64,000 bases of DNA, taken from the NCBI RefSeq assembly GCF_024494355.1, contig NZ_JAKNQY010000010.1, positions 62,001 to 126,000 on the forward strand. The letters are read 5' to 3'. Under the pieces are notes generated by a model, which was given only the letters and a program-made list of their open reading frames with translations, was not told where the DNA came from and ran no database searches. The position numbers and the translations under genes are program-made. Shown here piece after piece: positions 53,880 to 64,000 of this stretch (its first letter is position 1; each line of letters begins with the position of its first letter). The stretch is from Pseudomonas sp. Q11 (GTDB lineage: Bacteria > Pseudomonadota > Gammaproteobacteria > Pseudomonadales > Pseudomonadaceae).

Positions 53880-54512
53880 ATGAACGCCCTTCGGCGCATC
53901 TGGGAACACTTCGAGGAAGGTTTCATTGCCTTTCTTCTGGCCACCATGACGCTGGTTACTTTCGTCTATGTGGTGCTCAACAACCTCTACACCGTTTTTT
54001 ATAGCCTCGGCGATAACTGGCCTGCCGCCAGCGAGCCGGCGTTCGCCATTGGCGACAGCATCATGGGCATGGCCCAGGCCATGACCTGGAGCAGCTCGCT
54101 GACCAAGGCACTGTTTGGCTGGCTGATCTTTTTCGGATTGTCCTACGGCGTGCGCACGGCCGGGCATATCGGCGTGGATGCGCTGGTGAAACTGGCGAGC
54201 AAACCAATACAACGCTTTATCGGCGTGATCGCCTGCCTGTGCTGCCTGACTTACGCCGGGCTGCTGGCCGTCGCCAGTTTCGAGTGGATCAACACCCTGA
54301 TGATCGCGCAGATCGGCGCAGAGGACCTGGGCCACTTCGGCATCATGCAATGGCACATCGGCCTGATCGTGCCGGTGGGTTTTGCGTTGGTGTTTATCCG
54401 TTTCGCGGAAATTCTCGTGCGCATCCTGATGAATCGTCAGACAGGCCTGGGCCTGGCCGATGAAGCGGCGGAAGCCATCAAATTGACTGAACACGAGGAA
54501 GACAAGCCATGA
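53880..54512 (+). CDS. dctQ: TRAP transporter small permease DctQ
   Basis: 210 residues. Four membrane helices (FIAFLLATMTLVTFVYVVLN, then TKALFGWLIFFGLSY, ACLCCLTYAGLLAV and GLIVPVGFALVFI). An ATG at 53871 is also open, but AGGAG (53866-53870) is directly next to it; at 53880 the spacing is 9 bp, so I prefer that. It overlaps dctM by 4 bp (ATGA). Confidence 0.9.
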   Translation: MNALRRIWEHFEEGFIAFLLATMTLVTFVYVVLNNLYTVFYSLGDNWPAASEPAFAIGDSIMGMAQAMTWSSSLTKALFGWLIFFGLSYGVRTAGHIGVDALVKLASKPIQRFIGVIACLCCLTYAGLLAVASFEWINTLMIAQIGAEDLGHFGIMQWHIGLIVPVGFALVFIRFAEILVRILMNRQTGLGLADEAAEAIKLTEHEEDKP

Positions 54513-55792
54513 CCATTGCCTTCCTGTTCGTGGCGCTGTTCGTGCTGATGTTTATCGGCGTGCCCATCGCCATTTCGTTGGGGCTGGCCGGTTCCCTGAC
54601 CATCATTTTCTTCAGCCCGGACTCAGTGCGGTCCCTGGCGATCAAGCTGTTCGAAACATCTGAACACTACACACTGCTGGCGATTCCGTTCTTCCTGCTG
54701 GCCGGTGCGTTCATGACCACCGGTGGCGTGGCGCGACGCCTGATCGACTTTGCCAACGCCTGCGTCGGGCATATCCGTGGCGGTCTGGCGATTGCGGCGG
54801 TGCTGGCGTGCATGCTGTTTGCGGCATTATCGGGCTCAAGCCCTGCGACCGTAGCGGCGGTCGGTTCCATCGCCATTGCCGGTATGGTGCGCTCGGGTTA
54901 TCCACAATCGTTTGGCGCCGGCATCGTCTGCAACGCCGGCACCTTGGGTATCCTGATTCCACCCTCGATCGTGATGGTGGTCTACGCCGCGGCGACGGAA
55001 ACCTCCGTGGGCAAGCTGTTCATGGCCGGCGTGATTCCCGGTGTGCTGCTGGGGTTATCGTTGATGGTGGCGATTTACATCGTCGCGGTGAAAAAGAACC
55101 TGCCCGCCCTGCCCCGTGCGACGTTGCGCGAATGGTTGTCCACAGCGCGCAAGGCGGCCTGGGGCCTGTTGTTGATGGTGATCATCCTCGGTGGGATTTA
55201 TTCCGGGATGTTCACGCCGACCGAAGCGGCTGCGGTGGCGGCGGTGTACTCGGCGTTTATCGCATTGTTCGTCTATAAGGACCTGACAATTCGCGAAACC
55301 CCGAAGGTGCTGCTCGAATCGGCCAAGCTGACCATCATGCTGATGTTCATCATCGCCAACGCCATGCTCTTCGCCCATGTGCTGACCACCGAGCAACTGC
55401 CGCAACAAATCACCGCGTGGGTGATCGAGGCCGGGCTGACGCCGGTGACCTTCCTGCTGGTGGTCAACATCGTGCTGCTGATTGCCGGTGCGTTCATGGA
55501 GCCTTCGGCGATCATCCTGATCCTGGCGCCGATCCTGTTCCCTATCGCCATGCAACTGGGCATCGACCCGATCCACCTGGGCATCATCATGGTGGTGAAC
55601 CTGGAGATCGGCTTGATCACGCCTCCGGTGGGGTTGAACCTGTTTGTCACCTCGGCAGTGACCGGCATGTCCCTGCCCGCCACCATCCGCGCAGCCATGC
55701 CATGGCTGATGATCCTGCTGACGTTCCTGATGCTGATTACCTATGTGCCATGGATCTCGCTGGCCTTGCCGAACTGGCTTGGGATGAACTAG
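54509..55792 (+). CDS. dctM: TRAP transporter large permease DctM
   Basis: 427 residues, 12 membrane segments. DctM signatures: AIPFFLLAGAFMTTGGVARR, ALSGSSPATVAAVGSIAIAG and LIPPSIVMVVYAAATETSVG. It uses a Na+ gradient to import the acid that DctP delivers. Overlaps dctQ by 4 bp. A REP-type hairpin (55804-55850) and then a second dctP follow. Confidence 0.93.
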   Translation: MTIAFLFVALFVLMFIGVPIAISLGLAGSLTIIFFSPDSVRSLAIKLFETSEHYTLLAIPFFLLAGAFMTTGGVARRLIDFANACVGHIRGGLAIAAVLACMLFAALSGSSPATVAAVGSIAIAGMVRSGYPQSFGAGIVCNAGTLGILIPPSIVMVVYAAATETSVGKLFMAGVIPGVLLGLSLMVAIYIVAVKKNLPALPRATLREWLSTARKAAWGLLLMVIILGGIYSGMFTPTEAAAVAAVYSAFIALFVYKDLTIRETPKVLLESAKLTIMLMFIIANAMLFAHVLTTEQLPQQITAWVIEAGLTPVTFLLVVNIVLLIAGAFMEPSAIILILAPILFPIAMQLGIDPIHLGIIMVVNLEIGLITPPVGLNLFVTSAVTGMSLPATIRAAMPWLMILLTFLMLITYVPWISLALPNWLGMN

Positions 55793-55803
55793 CCCCGACT
55801 GAA

Positions 55804-55850
55804 GACACGCGCGGTGGCGGGGGGAGTTTGCTCCCTCGCCACCGCGCTGT
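55804..55850 (+). repeat. REP-type hairpin between dctM and dctP copy 2
   Basis: CGCGGTGGCG and CGCCACCGCG form the outer stem (55810-55819 with 55837-55846). Inside it is GGGGAGTTTGCTCCC. It is a complete GTGGCG...GGGAG-type repeat within a 109-bp spacer. Confidence 0.75.
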
Positions 55851-55886
55851 CGGGCTAAGCCTGTGTGTCGCACCGTCGACCAATAA

Positions 55887-56897
<1,011 letters not shown>

Positions 56898-57022
56898 TGC
56901 AACAAAGCCCAGTGCTCCCTCACCACAAAAGCCGGAGCACTACGCCTTTTCACCGAGCCCCAGCTACCCAGCGCATTGCGTTATGATCCCCGCCTCCATC
57001 GGAACCAGAGCTTTACCCGCGA

Positions 57023-58936
57023 ATGTTGCCGTCCTCCTCTGACATCTCCCCTGCCCTGCCCCCCGTCCTGGTCGGCCCGCTATTGCGGCGGCTGGAACCC
57101 ACGCGGCTGGTGATGTGGCTGGTGGGCACACGTTCCTTGACGCTGACGCTGCGTGTGGACGGTGTCGGCGATCTCCCCCTGGATGCCACACACTGCACCG
57201 TCGTGCCCGTGGGGCAGCAGGCTTTTGTGCACCTGATCGATATACGACTGGACACCGACACCGCCCTGCCCCTGGACGTGGCGATTGACTATGACCTGCT
57301 GGTGGACGGCGCCCCCATTGCCGAATGGGCGCCCCATCTGTTGTATGGCCAGGCGCAGTGCCCGAACTTCGTCCTGCATTCGCGTATCGATCAGTTGGTC
57401 CATGGCTCCTGCCGCAAACCCCACTACCCGACCAACGACGGCTTGCTCTGCGTCGACCGGCTGTTGGCACAAACGCCGCAGCAGCGTCCGGCGTTGTTGA
57501 TGATGAGCGGTGATCAGGTCTATGCCGATGACGTCGCCGGGCCGATGCTGCGGGCGATTCATGCCTTGATCGAGCGGCTTGGGCTGTTCGAGGAATGCCT
57601 GGACGGCGCGGTGGTAGAAGACAGTGCCAAGCTCTATGAACACCCGGCCAGCTACTACCACCGCGCCGATTTATTACCGGCGCTGGAGAGCAACGAAACC
57701 CTGCGCGAGCGTTTTTTCGGCGGGGCCCGTAAGCCGATATTCACCAGCAGCAGCGCCGACAATCATCTGGTGACCTTCGCTGAAGTCATGGCGATGTACT
57801 TGCTGGTGTGGTCACCCGTGCCGTGGACGCTGATCGACCCGCAACCGCCGGAATTGACCGCCGAGCGGCGCCAGCGCTACGCGCTGGAACAGCAGCGCAT
57901 CAATGGCTTCAAGACCGGTCTTGGGGGCGCGGCGCGGGTGTTTGCGCACCTGTCGTGCCTGATGATTTTCGACGATCACGACATCACCGATGACTGGAAT
58001 CTATCGGCGCAGTGGGAAGAAACGGCCTACGGCCACCCATTCTCAAAGCGCATCATCGGCAACGCGCTGATCGCCTACATGCTCTGCCAGGGCTGGGGCA
58101 ACAACCCGGACGCGTTTGATGACGTAGTCCAACAAACCGTGGCCCTGAGCGACACCGCCCAGGACCGGTATCTGGACAGCGGCCCGCAGGACAAATTGAT
58201 CGACACGCTGCTGGGTTTCCAGCAATGGCACTACGTATTGCCGACCACCCCGGCCCTGGTGGTGCTCGACACCCGCACCCGCCGCTGGCGCAGCGAGCGC
58301 AACCTCAAGCAGCCTTCGGGATTGCTCGATTGGGAAGCCCTGAGCGAACTTCAGCAGGAACTGCTGGATCACCCCTCGGCGATCATTGTTTCACCGGCGC
58401 CGATCTTCGGTGTGAAGCTGATCGAAACCGTGCAGCGGGTGTTCAGTTGGTGCGGTTATCCGTTGCTGGTGGACGCGGAAAACTGGATGGCTCATCGCGG
58501 TGCGGCCCAAGTGATCCTGAACATTTTCCGGCACTCGCGCACACCCGGTAATTACGTGGTGCTGTCAGGGGATGTGCATTATTCCTTCGTCTATGAGGTG
58601 TTGATCCCGCACCGCAAGGGCGGTCCACGCATCTGGCAGATCACCAGCAGCGGCATCAAGAATGAGTTCCCACCGGCGCTGCTGGAATGGTTCGATCGCC
58701 TGAACCGTTGGCTCTACTCGCCCCGCTCGCCCCTGAACTGGTTCACCAAGCGCCGCAGCATGCGCATCATTCCTCACACCCCCGAACACGCCGAGGCTGG
58801 AGAGCGGTTGTGGAACTCGGCGGGGATCGGGCAGGTGTTCTTCAATGAACTGGGGCAGCCGGCGCAGATTTTCCAGCACAACGCCAACGGCAAACCGCCG
58901 ACGCGCATGCTGGCGCCGAAAGAACCTTCGACCTGA
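57023..58936 (+). CDS. PhoD-like phosphatase, cytoplasmic form
   Basis: 637 residues. PhoD-like metallophosphatase features: HGSCRKPHYPTNDG, LLMMSGDQVYADDV, LMIFDDHDITDDW and VVLSGDVHYSFVYE. The family hydrolyses phosphomono- or diesters with Fe/Ca or similar metals. There is no Tat or Sec signal peptide, unlike secreted PhoD, so it is probably cytoplasmic. The family is longer in this branch. Stand-alone gene 125 bp after dctP copy 2. Confidence 0.85.
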   Translation: MLPSSSDISPALPPVLVGPLLRRLEPTRLVMWLVGTRSLTLTLRVDGVGDLPLDATHCTVVPVGQQAFVHLIDIRLDTDTALPLDVAIDYDLLVDGAPIAEWAPHLLYGQAQCPNFVLHSRIDQLVHGSCRKPHYPTNDGLLCVDRLLAQTPQQRPALLMMSGDQVYADDVAGPMLRAIHALIERLGLFEECLDGAVVEDSAKLYEHPASYYHRADLLPALESNETLRERFFGGARKPIFTSSSADNHLVTFAEVMAMYLLVWSPVPWTLIDPQPPELTAERRQRYALEQQRINGFKTGLGGAARVFAHLSCLMIFDDHDITDDWNLSAQWEETAYGHPFSKRIIGNALIAYMLCQGWGNNPDAFDDVVQQTVALSDTAQDRYLDSGPQDKLIDTLLGFQQWHYVLPTTPALVVLDTRTRRWRSERNLKQPSGLLDWEALSELQQELLDHPSAIIVSPAPIFGVKLIETVQRVFSWCGYPLLVDAENWMAHRGAAQVILNIFRHSRTPGNYVVLSGDVHYSFVYEVLIPHRKGGPRIWQITSSGIKNEFPPALLEWFDRLNRWLYSPRSPLNWFTKRRSMRIIPHTPEHAEAGERLWNSAGIGQVFFNELGQPAQIFQHNANGKPPTRMLAPKEPST

Positions 58937-58959
58937 GCCGAGTGGGCACTGCACACGAT

Positions 58960-59051
58960 TTGTGGGAGCGAGCCTGCTCGCGATGGCGCAGGCACCTCCA
59001 ACATCCTTGCAAGCTGACCTTGCGCTATCGCGAGCAGGCTCGCTCCCACAA
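58960..59051. repeat. Inverted REP pair (GTGGGAGCGAGCCTGCTCGCGA)
   Basis: TGTGGGAGCGAGCCTGCTCG and its inverse CGAGCAGGCTCGCTCCCACA surround ~45 bp of unrelated sequence. Lies between the convergent PhoD-like and DNA methyltransferase genes. Confidence 0.85.
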
Positions 59052-59092
59052 GGGATTTGCAGTGTTATGAGTTCGCGGTCAAATGAAATAGC

Positions 59093-59593
59093 TCAAAACA
59101 CCAACTGCAGCGTCTGCTGACCTTCCAGGCTCAGCAGGAACTGTTTGGCCGCAAGGCCGCCCGCGAAGCCGGTGAGGCTGCCACCGGTGCCGATGACGCG
59201 GTGGCAGGGGGCGATGATGGAGATGGGGTTGCGGCCGTTGGCGGCGCCTACCGCCCGCACAGCCGAGGGTTGGCCGATCTGGATGGCGATGTCGCGGTAA
59301 CTGCGGGTTTCACCGAACGGAATCGTCAGCAGCGCTTGCCAGACCCGGACCTGGAAGTCGGTGCCGGCAAAGTCCAGCTCCAGCTCGAAACGGCGGCGCT
59401 GGCCGGCGAAATACTCCATGAGCTGGCGCTCGGTTTCGTTGAGGACCGGGTGCTGGCTGTCCTCTTCCAAAGGCCCCAGGCGCACGCGGTTGAGGCGCTC
59501 GTTTTCCCAAAGAATGGCCGCCAGTTTGGTATCCCGGGCAACGAGGATCAGTTGGCCAACGGGGGATGGGATGGTTTTGTACAGGGGTAACAT
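59093..59593 (-). CDS. ogt: Methylated-DNA--protein-cysteine methyltransferase
   Basis: 166 residues from the ATG at 59593; upstream frame to 59743 runs through repeat DNA. Catalytic site PCHRVIG with Cys130, and VGAANGRNP upstream of it, which is the HTH/recognition region. Suicide repair of O6-alkylguanine in DNA. Length fits Ogt rather than Ada. No Ada-like regulator domain. Confidence 0.93.
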   Translation of the reverse strand: MLPLYKTIPSPVGQLILVARDTKLAAILWENERLNRVRLGPLEEDSQHPVLNETERQLMEYFAGQRRRFELELDFAGTDFQVRVWQALLTIPFGETRSYRDIAIQIGQPSAVRAVGAANGRNPISIIAPCHRVIGTGGSLTGFAGGLAAKQFLLSLEGQQTLQLVF

Positions 59594-59620
59594 CAAGCAT
59601 TCCTTATCGCTGGCCAACCG

Positions 59621-59748
59621 CTTTTGTGGCGAGGGAGCTTGCTCCCGCTGGGCTGCGAAGCAGCCCCCAATATAGCCTGACACACCGCAGCGGCAGGTTT
59701 CAGGGTTGCTTCGCGCCCCAGCGGGAGCAAGCTCCCTCGCCACAAAAG
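59621..59748. repeat. Inverted REP pair (GTGGCGAGGGAGCTTGCTCCC)
   Basis: GTGGCGAGGGAGCTTGCTCC followed by CGCTGGGCTGCGAAGCAGCC, and the inverse (GGTTGCTTCGCGCCCCAGCG then GGGAGCAAGCTCCCTCGCCA) 50 bp later. It separates ogt from the MalT-like gene. Confidence 0.85.
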
Positions 59749-59771
59749 CTCATTGGCACGAGTAACCAGTC

Positions 59772-62507
59772 CTAGCCCAACAACCCCAACACCTTCGCCC
59801 GCGCCACGGCCTGGGTGCGGCGCTCCACGCCGAGTTTGCTGTTGATGTGGCTGGCGTGGGTCTTGACCGTGTGCAGCGAGATGAACAACTGCTCGCTGAT
59901 TTCCTGGTTCGAACAGCCTTGGGCAATCAATTGCAGCACCGCCCGCTCACGGCTGCTGAGGTTTTCTACGGGGACCGATGGTTCGGCAGTTTGCGCCGTC
60001 ATCGACGGCAGGCGCTCGAGCAGGTTCTCGCGCAACGGGCTGGGCGGTGTGTGCAGCAGTTGCTCGCGCAGCCACTCGCGATGTTCGCCCAGCAACCATT
60101 CGAACGGCTGCAGCACACCACCCGAGGCGGCTTCGAGGGCTTGGGCCAGGGTAATGCGGGCTTCGGGTTCACGGCCAACGCTCAGCAACAAGGCGACCTT
60201 CTGGTTAAGCGCCATCACACTGAGCATCTGCCGGCCGGTTTGCTGGCCGTGTTCAAGCAGGGCATTGAGCCGCCCTTCGGCCAACATGGGCTGGCCCCGG
60301 ATGGACTCCAGCACCGCCTGTTGCAGCTCGACATGCAACGGCAGTTGCGGGTGGAATTCCGGCGGCGCGGCGGCCCGTTCACCGGTGTAGGTCTGCCCCA
60401 GACGCGCCAGCCAGGCTTCGGCCAGGTCCGTACGGCCCTGGGCCAGCCAGAGTTCGCATTTGACCAGGGTGATCATCGCCAGGTAGTAAATCGGCGGAAC
60501 GTCCCAGATATGCATCAGGCGCTCGGCTTCGGCCAGTTCGGCAAAGGCCCGGGCGAATTCGCGAGCATGACCTTCAACCCGCGCGATCACGCAGTGGCCG
60601 ATCAACACGCTGATGTCGCGGCACGCCCGCGCTTCGGTGAGGCCGGCCTGCAACCGCGCCAACCCGGCCTGGGGTTGCATGCGCAAGGTCAGCAGGAACC
60701 CCTCGTACAGAATCAACCGCGCCCGCACGGCATATAGCCGTTGCGGCGAGAGTGCGTGCAGGCGCTGCAGGCCCTGGTGCACTTCATCGAGCGCCCGCAG
60801 GATCTCCCCTCGCGCCTGCAACACCCGGGCGCGGTCGTAATGGGCCAATGCCTCGAACAACGGGTTACCGACGCGCTGCGCCAACTCCAGGGAGTCACGG
60901 TTCAAGGCCCGGGCGCGCCACAGGTCACCGTCGGCAATCGCCAGGTTCGACAGCGTGGACAGGCACATCAGACGTTGGCCATAACGCTTTTGCGGCAGGC
61001 TCTCCAAGGCTTCGGTGCAGTAACGCACAGTGGCCTCGCGATCCCCACGGCCACGGGCAATGATTCCGCTCAGGGCCAGCCATTGGGCGAGCATGGATTT
61101 TTGCGCGGTGGCCGAAGGCGCCGGCAAGAAGCGACGCAGGTGGGCGGCCAGTTCTTCAGCGGCGTCCAGCTGGCAGGCCAGCCCCAGCGCCCAGCTGTAC
61201 AGCACGATCAACCGCGGAGTGCTGATAAGCAGGCTGTCGGGCAAGTCCATTTTCCAGCGCAGCAACATGCCGACGTTCTGTTCGGCCAGCAATTGCTCCT
61301 CAGAGAGGTTTTGCACCAGGTTCGCCGCCACATCCAGATGCCCGGCTCGCAGCGCCTGCTCCACGGCCTCGTCGATCAGGCCCTGGGCATTGAACCAGCG
61401 GCAGGCCCGCAGATGCAGGGTCGCGGCCGGCACCATGGCCGGCGCACTGGGACGGCTGCGCAGCAAGTCGGAAAACAGATGGTGGTAACGGTACCAGTGG
61501 CCATGCTCGTCCAGCGGCACCAGGAACACCTGGTGGGCCGCCAGATACCCGAGGATTTCGCCGCTGTCATGGGCTTCGCGCACGGCATCGCACAGTTCGC
61601 TGCAGAAACGCTCCTGGGACGCAGTGTCGTAGAGAAACGCCTGCACCTCGGCGGGCAAACAGTCGATGACCTCCTCAAGCAGATAATCGCGGATCAGCCC
61701 TTCGCCGCCATGCAGAGCCTGCGGCATCCGGCCCTCAGTACCGGCCTCGGAAGCGGCCAGCAACCAGAAACGCAGCCCGGCCACCCAGCCTTCACTGCGC
61801 TGGATCAGGCTCTCCAGGGCTTCTCCACGCAGCGAGCTGCTGTGGTGCTGCAGCAAGGTCAGGGATTCTTCATGGGTCAGGCGCAGGTCCTGCTCATTCA
61901 GTTCGAGCAATTGGCGCGACAGACGCAGGCGTGCCAGATGCCAGTCCGGGCGCTGTCGACTGGTGACCAGCACCAGCAAACCCTCGGGCAGGTGATTAAG
62001 GAAAAATTGCAGGCAACGGTCCAGCACCGGGCTTTGGGCCAAGTGGTAGTCGTCGAGCACCAGCAGCAAGGGTTTATCCGGCGACAGATGCGCGGACAGT
62101 TCATCCAGCAGGCCGTCGAGCCATTCTTCGAAGGCGAAGGGTTGGTGGCGCTGGCGCATTTTCAGCAGCCCCAACGCCCGGCCTCCCAACTGCGGGAAGA
62201 ATGCCTGCAGCCCTTCGAGCAGCCGCTCCAGAAAGCGTCCCGGGTCGTTGTCCCGGGCACTGAGCCCCAGCCAGAGGCTTTGCCAATGAACCGGCAGACT
62301 CTGGCAGAACTCCACTGCCAGTGAACTTTTGCCGAACCCCGCCGGGGCGCTCACCAACAGCAACCGACCTCCAAGCCCCGCACTCAAGCGCTCGCACAAC
62401 CGCGGCCGCACCACATGGCCGTCAGGCAAGGGCGGGCGGTAGAAGCGCCCGTCCTGTCCCGCGACGGCGGTGCGGGCAGAACCCGGGAGTGAAGACAGAT
62501 CAGTCAT
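59772..62507 (-). CDS. MalT-like (LuxR C-terminal) ATP-dependent activator
   Basis: 911 residues. Walker A APAGFGKSS at 54-62, Walker B LLLVLDDYH near 146-154, a STAND-type AAA region, then a TPR-rich half (~400-800) and a C-terminal LuxR HTH (LSSRERAVLQLIAQGCSNQE then ISEQLFISLHTVKTHASHIN). Such activators sense an inducer through the TPR sensor and bind ATP to oligomerise. Upstream on the same strand is the DUF1329 gene, and the regulator probably controls it or its operon, as in other pseudomonads (inference). Confidence 0.9.
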   Translation of the reverse strand: MTDLSSLPGSARTAVAGQDGRFYRPPLPDGHVVRPRLCERLSAGLGGRLLLVSAPAGFGKSSLAVEFCQSLPVHWQSLWLGLSARDNDPGRFLERLLEGLQAFFPQLGGRALGLLKMRQRHQPFAFEEWLDGLLDELSAHLSPDKPLLLVLDDYHLAQSPVLDRCLQFFLNHLPEGLLVLVTSRQRPDWHLARLRLSRQLLELNEQDLRLTHEESLTLLQHHSSSLRGEALESLIQRSEGWVAGLRFWLLAASEAGTEGRMPQALHGGEGLIRDYLLEEVIDCLPAEVQAFLYDTASQERFCSELCDAVREAHDSGEILGYLAAHQVFLVPLDEHGHWYRYHHLFSDLLRSRPSAPAMVPAATLHLRACRWFNAQGLIDEAVEQALRAGHLDVAANLVQNLSEEQLLAEQNVGMLLRWKMDLPDSLLISTPRLIVLYSWALGLACQLDAAEELAAHLRRFLPAPSATAQKSMLAQWLALSGIIARGRGDREATVRYCTEALESLPQKRYGQRLMCLSTLSNLAIADGDLWRARALNRDSLELAQRVGNPLFEALAHYDRARVLQARGEILRALDEVHQGLQRLHALSPQRLYAVRARLILYEGFLLTLRMQPQAGLARLQAGLTEARACRDISVLIGHCVIARVEGHAREFARAFAELAEAERLMHIWDVPPIYYLAMITLVKCELWLAQGRTDLAEAWLARLGQTYTGERAAAPPEFHPQLPLHVELQQAVLESIRGQPMLAEGRLNALLEHGQQTGRQMLSVMALNQKVALLLSVGREPEARITLAQALEAASGGVLQPFEWLLGEHREWLREQLLHTPPSPLRENLLERLPSMTAQTAEPSVPVENLSSRERAVLQLIAQGCSNQEISEQLFISLHTVKTHASHINSKLGVERRTQAVARAKVLGLLG

Positions 62508-62653
62508 GGCCGGCTCTTGTTGAAATGCGGGTGGCGGCGTTGCAGATGTCCGCAGACTAGCGGTAAACGAGGAGGTATTGAAGGGAGTTGCTACAAATGG
62601 CTACAAAAAGGCCACAAACCGACCGACTTGAAAAAAATTCAGACAGCCACCGC

Positions 62654-62843
62654 TCTTGTGGCGAGGGAGCTTGCTCCGCCGAGCTTTGTAGGAGCTGGCG
62701 AAGCCTGCGATCTTTTGATCTTTCGCTTGGGATTCAAGCGTCTGGGAAAAGATCGCAGCCTCGTTGCACTCGACAGCTCCTACACAGCTCCTACACAGCT
62801 CCTAGAAGGCGCATTCAGCGGGAGCAAGCTCCCTCGCCACAGG
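62654..62843. repeat. Composite intergenic repeat
   Basis: Same architecture as 21388-21525: GTGGCGAGGGAGCTTGCTCC, GTAGGAGCTGGCGAAGCCTG, GCGATCTTTTGATCTTTCGC, then the inverse GATCGCAGCCTCGTTGCACT and three tandem CAGCTCCTACA units, and GGGAGCAAGCTCCCTCGCCA. It fills most of the 413-bp spacer 62508-62920. No promoter could be named in the rest. Confidence 0.8.
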
Positions 62844-62865
62844 GGTTTTGTGTTGGTCAAAAAAA

Positions 62866-62888
62866 ACGCCCCGAACCAGTCGGGGCGT
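62866..62888 (-). terminator. Rho-independent terminator of the DUF1329 gene
   Basis: ACGCCCCG / CGGGGCGT, an 8-bp GC-rich stem with a 7-base loop. On the minus strand it is followed by TTTTTT, and on the plus strand by TTTTTT too, so it may work both ways. 33 bp beyond the DUF1329 stop. Confidence 0.85.
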
Positions 62889-62920
62889 TTTTTTGAGGGT
62901 GCGGCCTCGGGTGAAGCTGT

Positions 62921-64000
62921 TTAGCGGATACCCTGCTGGCGCAGTGCGTTGGGAGTGAACTCGGCGGTGCTGGCGGTGAAGCCGAAGTCGTAAGCCGATT
63001 TCTCTTCGTTCTTCATGCCCAAGGCCAGATAACGGCCGGACTGCAGGTCGTAGAGGGTTTCCAGGGCGTACCACGGCACTTGCTTGTCGTAGTAGTTCTC
63101 GGCATGGGCCTCGGCCACGCGCCACAGTTGGCCACGACCGTCGTAATGGTCGATCACCGCGGCTTGCCAGGTGTCTTCGTCGATGTAGAAGTCACGCTTG
63201 GCGTAGATGTGGCGTTGGCCTTCCTTCAGGGTCGCGGTCACTTGCCAGACACGACGCAGCTCGTAGCGAGTCAGGTCCTGGTTGATATGGCCGGCCTTGA
63301 TGATGTCGGCGTACTTGAGCTGGGGCGAATCGATCTTGTAACTGTTGGAGGCGATATACAGTTCTTTCTTGCCCACCAGTTTCCAGTCATAGCGATCCGG
63401 CGCACCGTTGTACATGTCCAGGTTGTCGGAGGTACGCAGGCCGTCGGCGGCGGTGCCCGGACCGTCGTAGGACACTTGCGGCGCACGACGCACGCGACGC
63501 TGACCGGCGTTGTAGACCCACGCAGAACGCGGTTCCTTAACCTGGTCGAGGGTTTCGTGCACCAGCAGTACACCACCGGCCAGACGCGCCGGCGCGGTGA
63601 CTTGCTGCTTGAAGTAGAACAGGATGTTGCCAGGGTTGGCCGGATCGAAATCCTTCATCTTGTCGCGGAACACGAACTGGTCCCTGAAGTACACCAGGCT
63701 GTAGGAGCCGTTGGGCTGCGGCGTGGCCTGGGTTACCAGGCGGGTTACGCTGCCGCCGCGATAACGGGTGATGTGGTTCCAGATCACTTCCACACCGCTC
63801 TGGGGAATCGGGAACGGCACAGCCGTCTCGAAGTTCTCCAGACCGTTGCCGCCAGACACCAGTTTGGTGTTGACCGCGTTTTTCTTGATGGAGGCAAACA
63901 CATCATCCGGCACGGTGGCACCGCGATGGGATGGGTAGACCGGCATCTTGAAGGATTCCGGGTAGCGCTTGAACATCGCGTACTGGCCCGGCGCGAGCTT
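62921..64000 (-). CDS. DUF1329 family outer-membrane-associated protein (partial)
   Basis: About 360 residues present; the start lies beyond the window (the frame continues KLAPGQYA before the internal Met at 63976). DUF1329 pattern: GGVLLVHETLDQVKEPRSAW, VRRAPQVSYDGPGTAADGLR, YDRGQ-type YDWKLVGKKELYIASNSYKI and YEWRRVW-like YELRRVWQVTATLK. These proteins are LolA/LolB-like periplasmic or outer-membrane proteins often adjacent to DUF1302 genes and regulated by a MalT-like activator. Ends in the terminator at 62866. Confidence 0.88.
   Translation of the reverse strand, partial: KLAPGQYAMFKRYPESFKMPVYPSHRGATVPDDVFASIKKNAVNTKLVSGGNGLENFETAVPFPIPQSGVEVIWNHITRYRGGSVTRLVTQATPQPNGSYSLVYFRDQFVFRDKMKDFDPANPGNILFYFKQQVTAPARLAGGVLLVHETLDQVKEPRSAWVYNAGQRRVRRAPQVSYDGPGTAADGLRTSDNLDMYNGAPDRYDWKLVGKKELYIASNSYKIDSPQLKYADIIKAGHINQDLTRYELRRVWQVTATLKEGQRHIYAKRDFYIDEDTWQAAVIDHYDGRGQLWRVAEAHAENYYDKQVPWYALETLYDLQSGRYLALGMKNEEKSAYDFGFTASTAEFTPNALRQQGIR

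Noticed and set aside
60741..62324. Long plus-strand open frame opposite the MalT-like gene
   Set aside because: Antisense shadow of a high-GC gene with clear Walker and LuxR motifs; no start signal or family pattern.

Overview
The window looks like chromosome of a fluorescent-group Pseudomonas. Most genes are GC-rich. The spacers carry the short palindromes typical of that group (GTGGCGAGGGAGCTTGCTCCC and GTGGGAGCGAGCCTGCTCGCGA types). Gene families are also typical: DUF6124, pyocin/colicin E3-type bacteriocin, TonB receptors, TRAP transporters and MalT-like regulators. No tRNA, complete rRNA gene, CRISPR array or prophage was seen.

Layout. (1) 0-6 kb is an accessory island. It holds an AT-rich SIR2-domain gene and, convergent to it, a tight four-gene operon: P-loop kinase, a kinase fused to an adenylosuccinate-synthetase-like enzyme, a DUF7002-like protein and a Nudix hydrolase. 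The synthetase has Ser where PurA has its catalytic Asp, as in the phage 2-aminoadenine enzyme PurZ. This is the best candidate here for an undescribed nucleotide-based system. (2) 6-15.5 kb: a DUF1353 protein, then a segment bracketed by two ~0.7 kb direct repeats, each carrying a DUF6124 gene. It contains a colicin E3-type rRNase bacteriocin, duplicated immunity genes (one frameshifted), small envelope genes, an LMW-phosphatase pair, IS256 and IS5 remnants and a short 16S rRNA-like stretch. (3) 15.6-21.2 kb: response regulator, hybrid histidine kinase and TonB receptor in one operon. (4) 21.5-29.4 kb: a two-partner secretion locus (FhaC-like pore and a 2035-residue haemagglutinin-like exoprotein). 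(5) 29.4-33.2 kb: patchwork of small genes and fragments, including a truncated VOC gene and a DUF4160/DUF2442 pair. (6) 33.2-43.0 kb: a LysR regulator divergent from a catabolic cluster (argininosuccinate-lyase-like enzyme, amino-acid ABC transporter, two polysaccharide-deacetylase-fold proteins, MmgE/PrpD protein, MFS transporter). (7) 43-52.4 kb: methyltransferase, a DUF488 fragment, a YopT-like cysteine protease, a Fur-box siderophore receptor, a DUF4256 gene, a possible PD-(D/E)XK nuclease toxin, SDR + AraC, an intact VOC gene, a 137-bp tandem repeat and a PH-domain gene. (8) 52.8-64 kb: TRAP transporter with two near-duplicate binding proteins, PhoD-like phosphatase, O6-alkylguanine-DNA methyltransferase, MalT-like regulator and a DUF1329 gene running off the end.

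All functions are read from motifs and remembered family features. No database search was run, so family names are recognitions and pathway assignments are inference unless stated.
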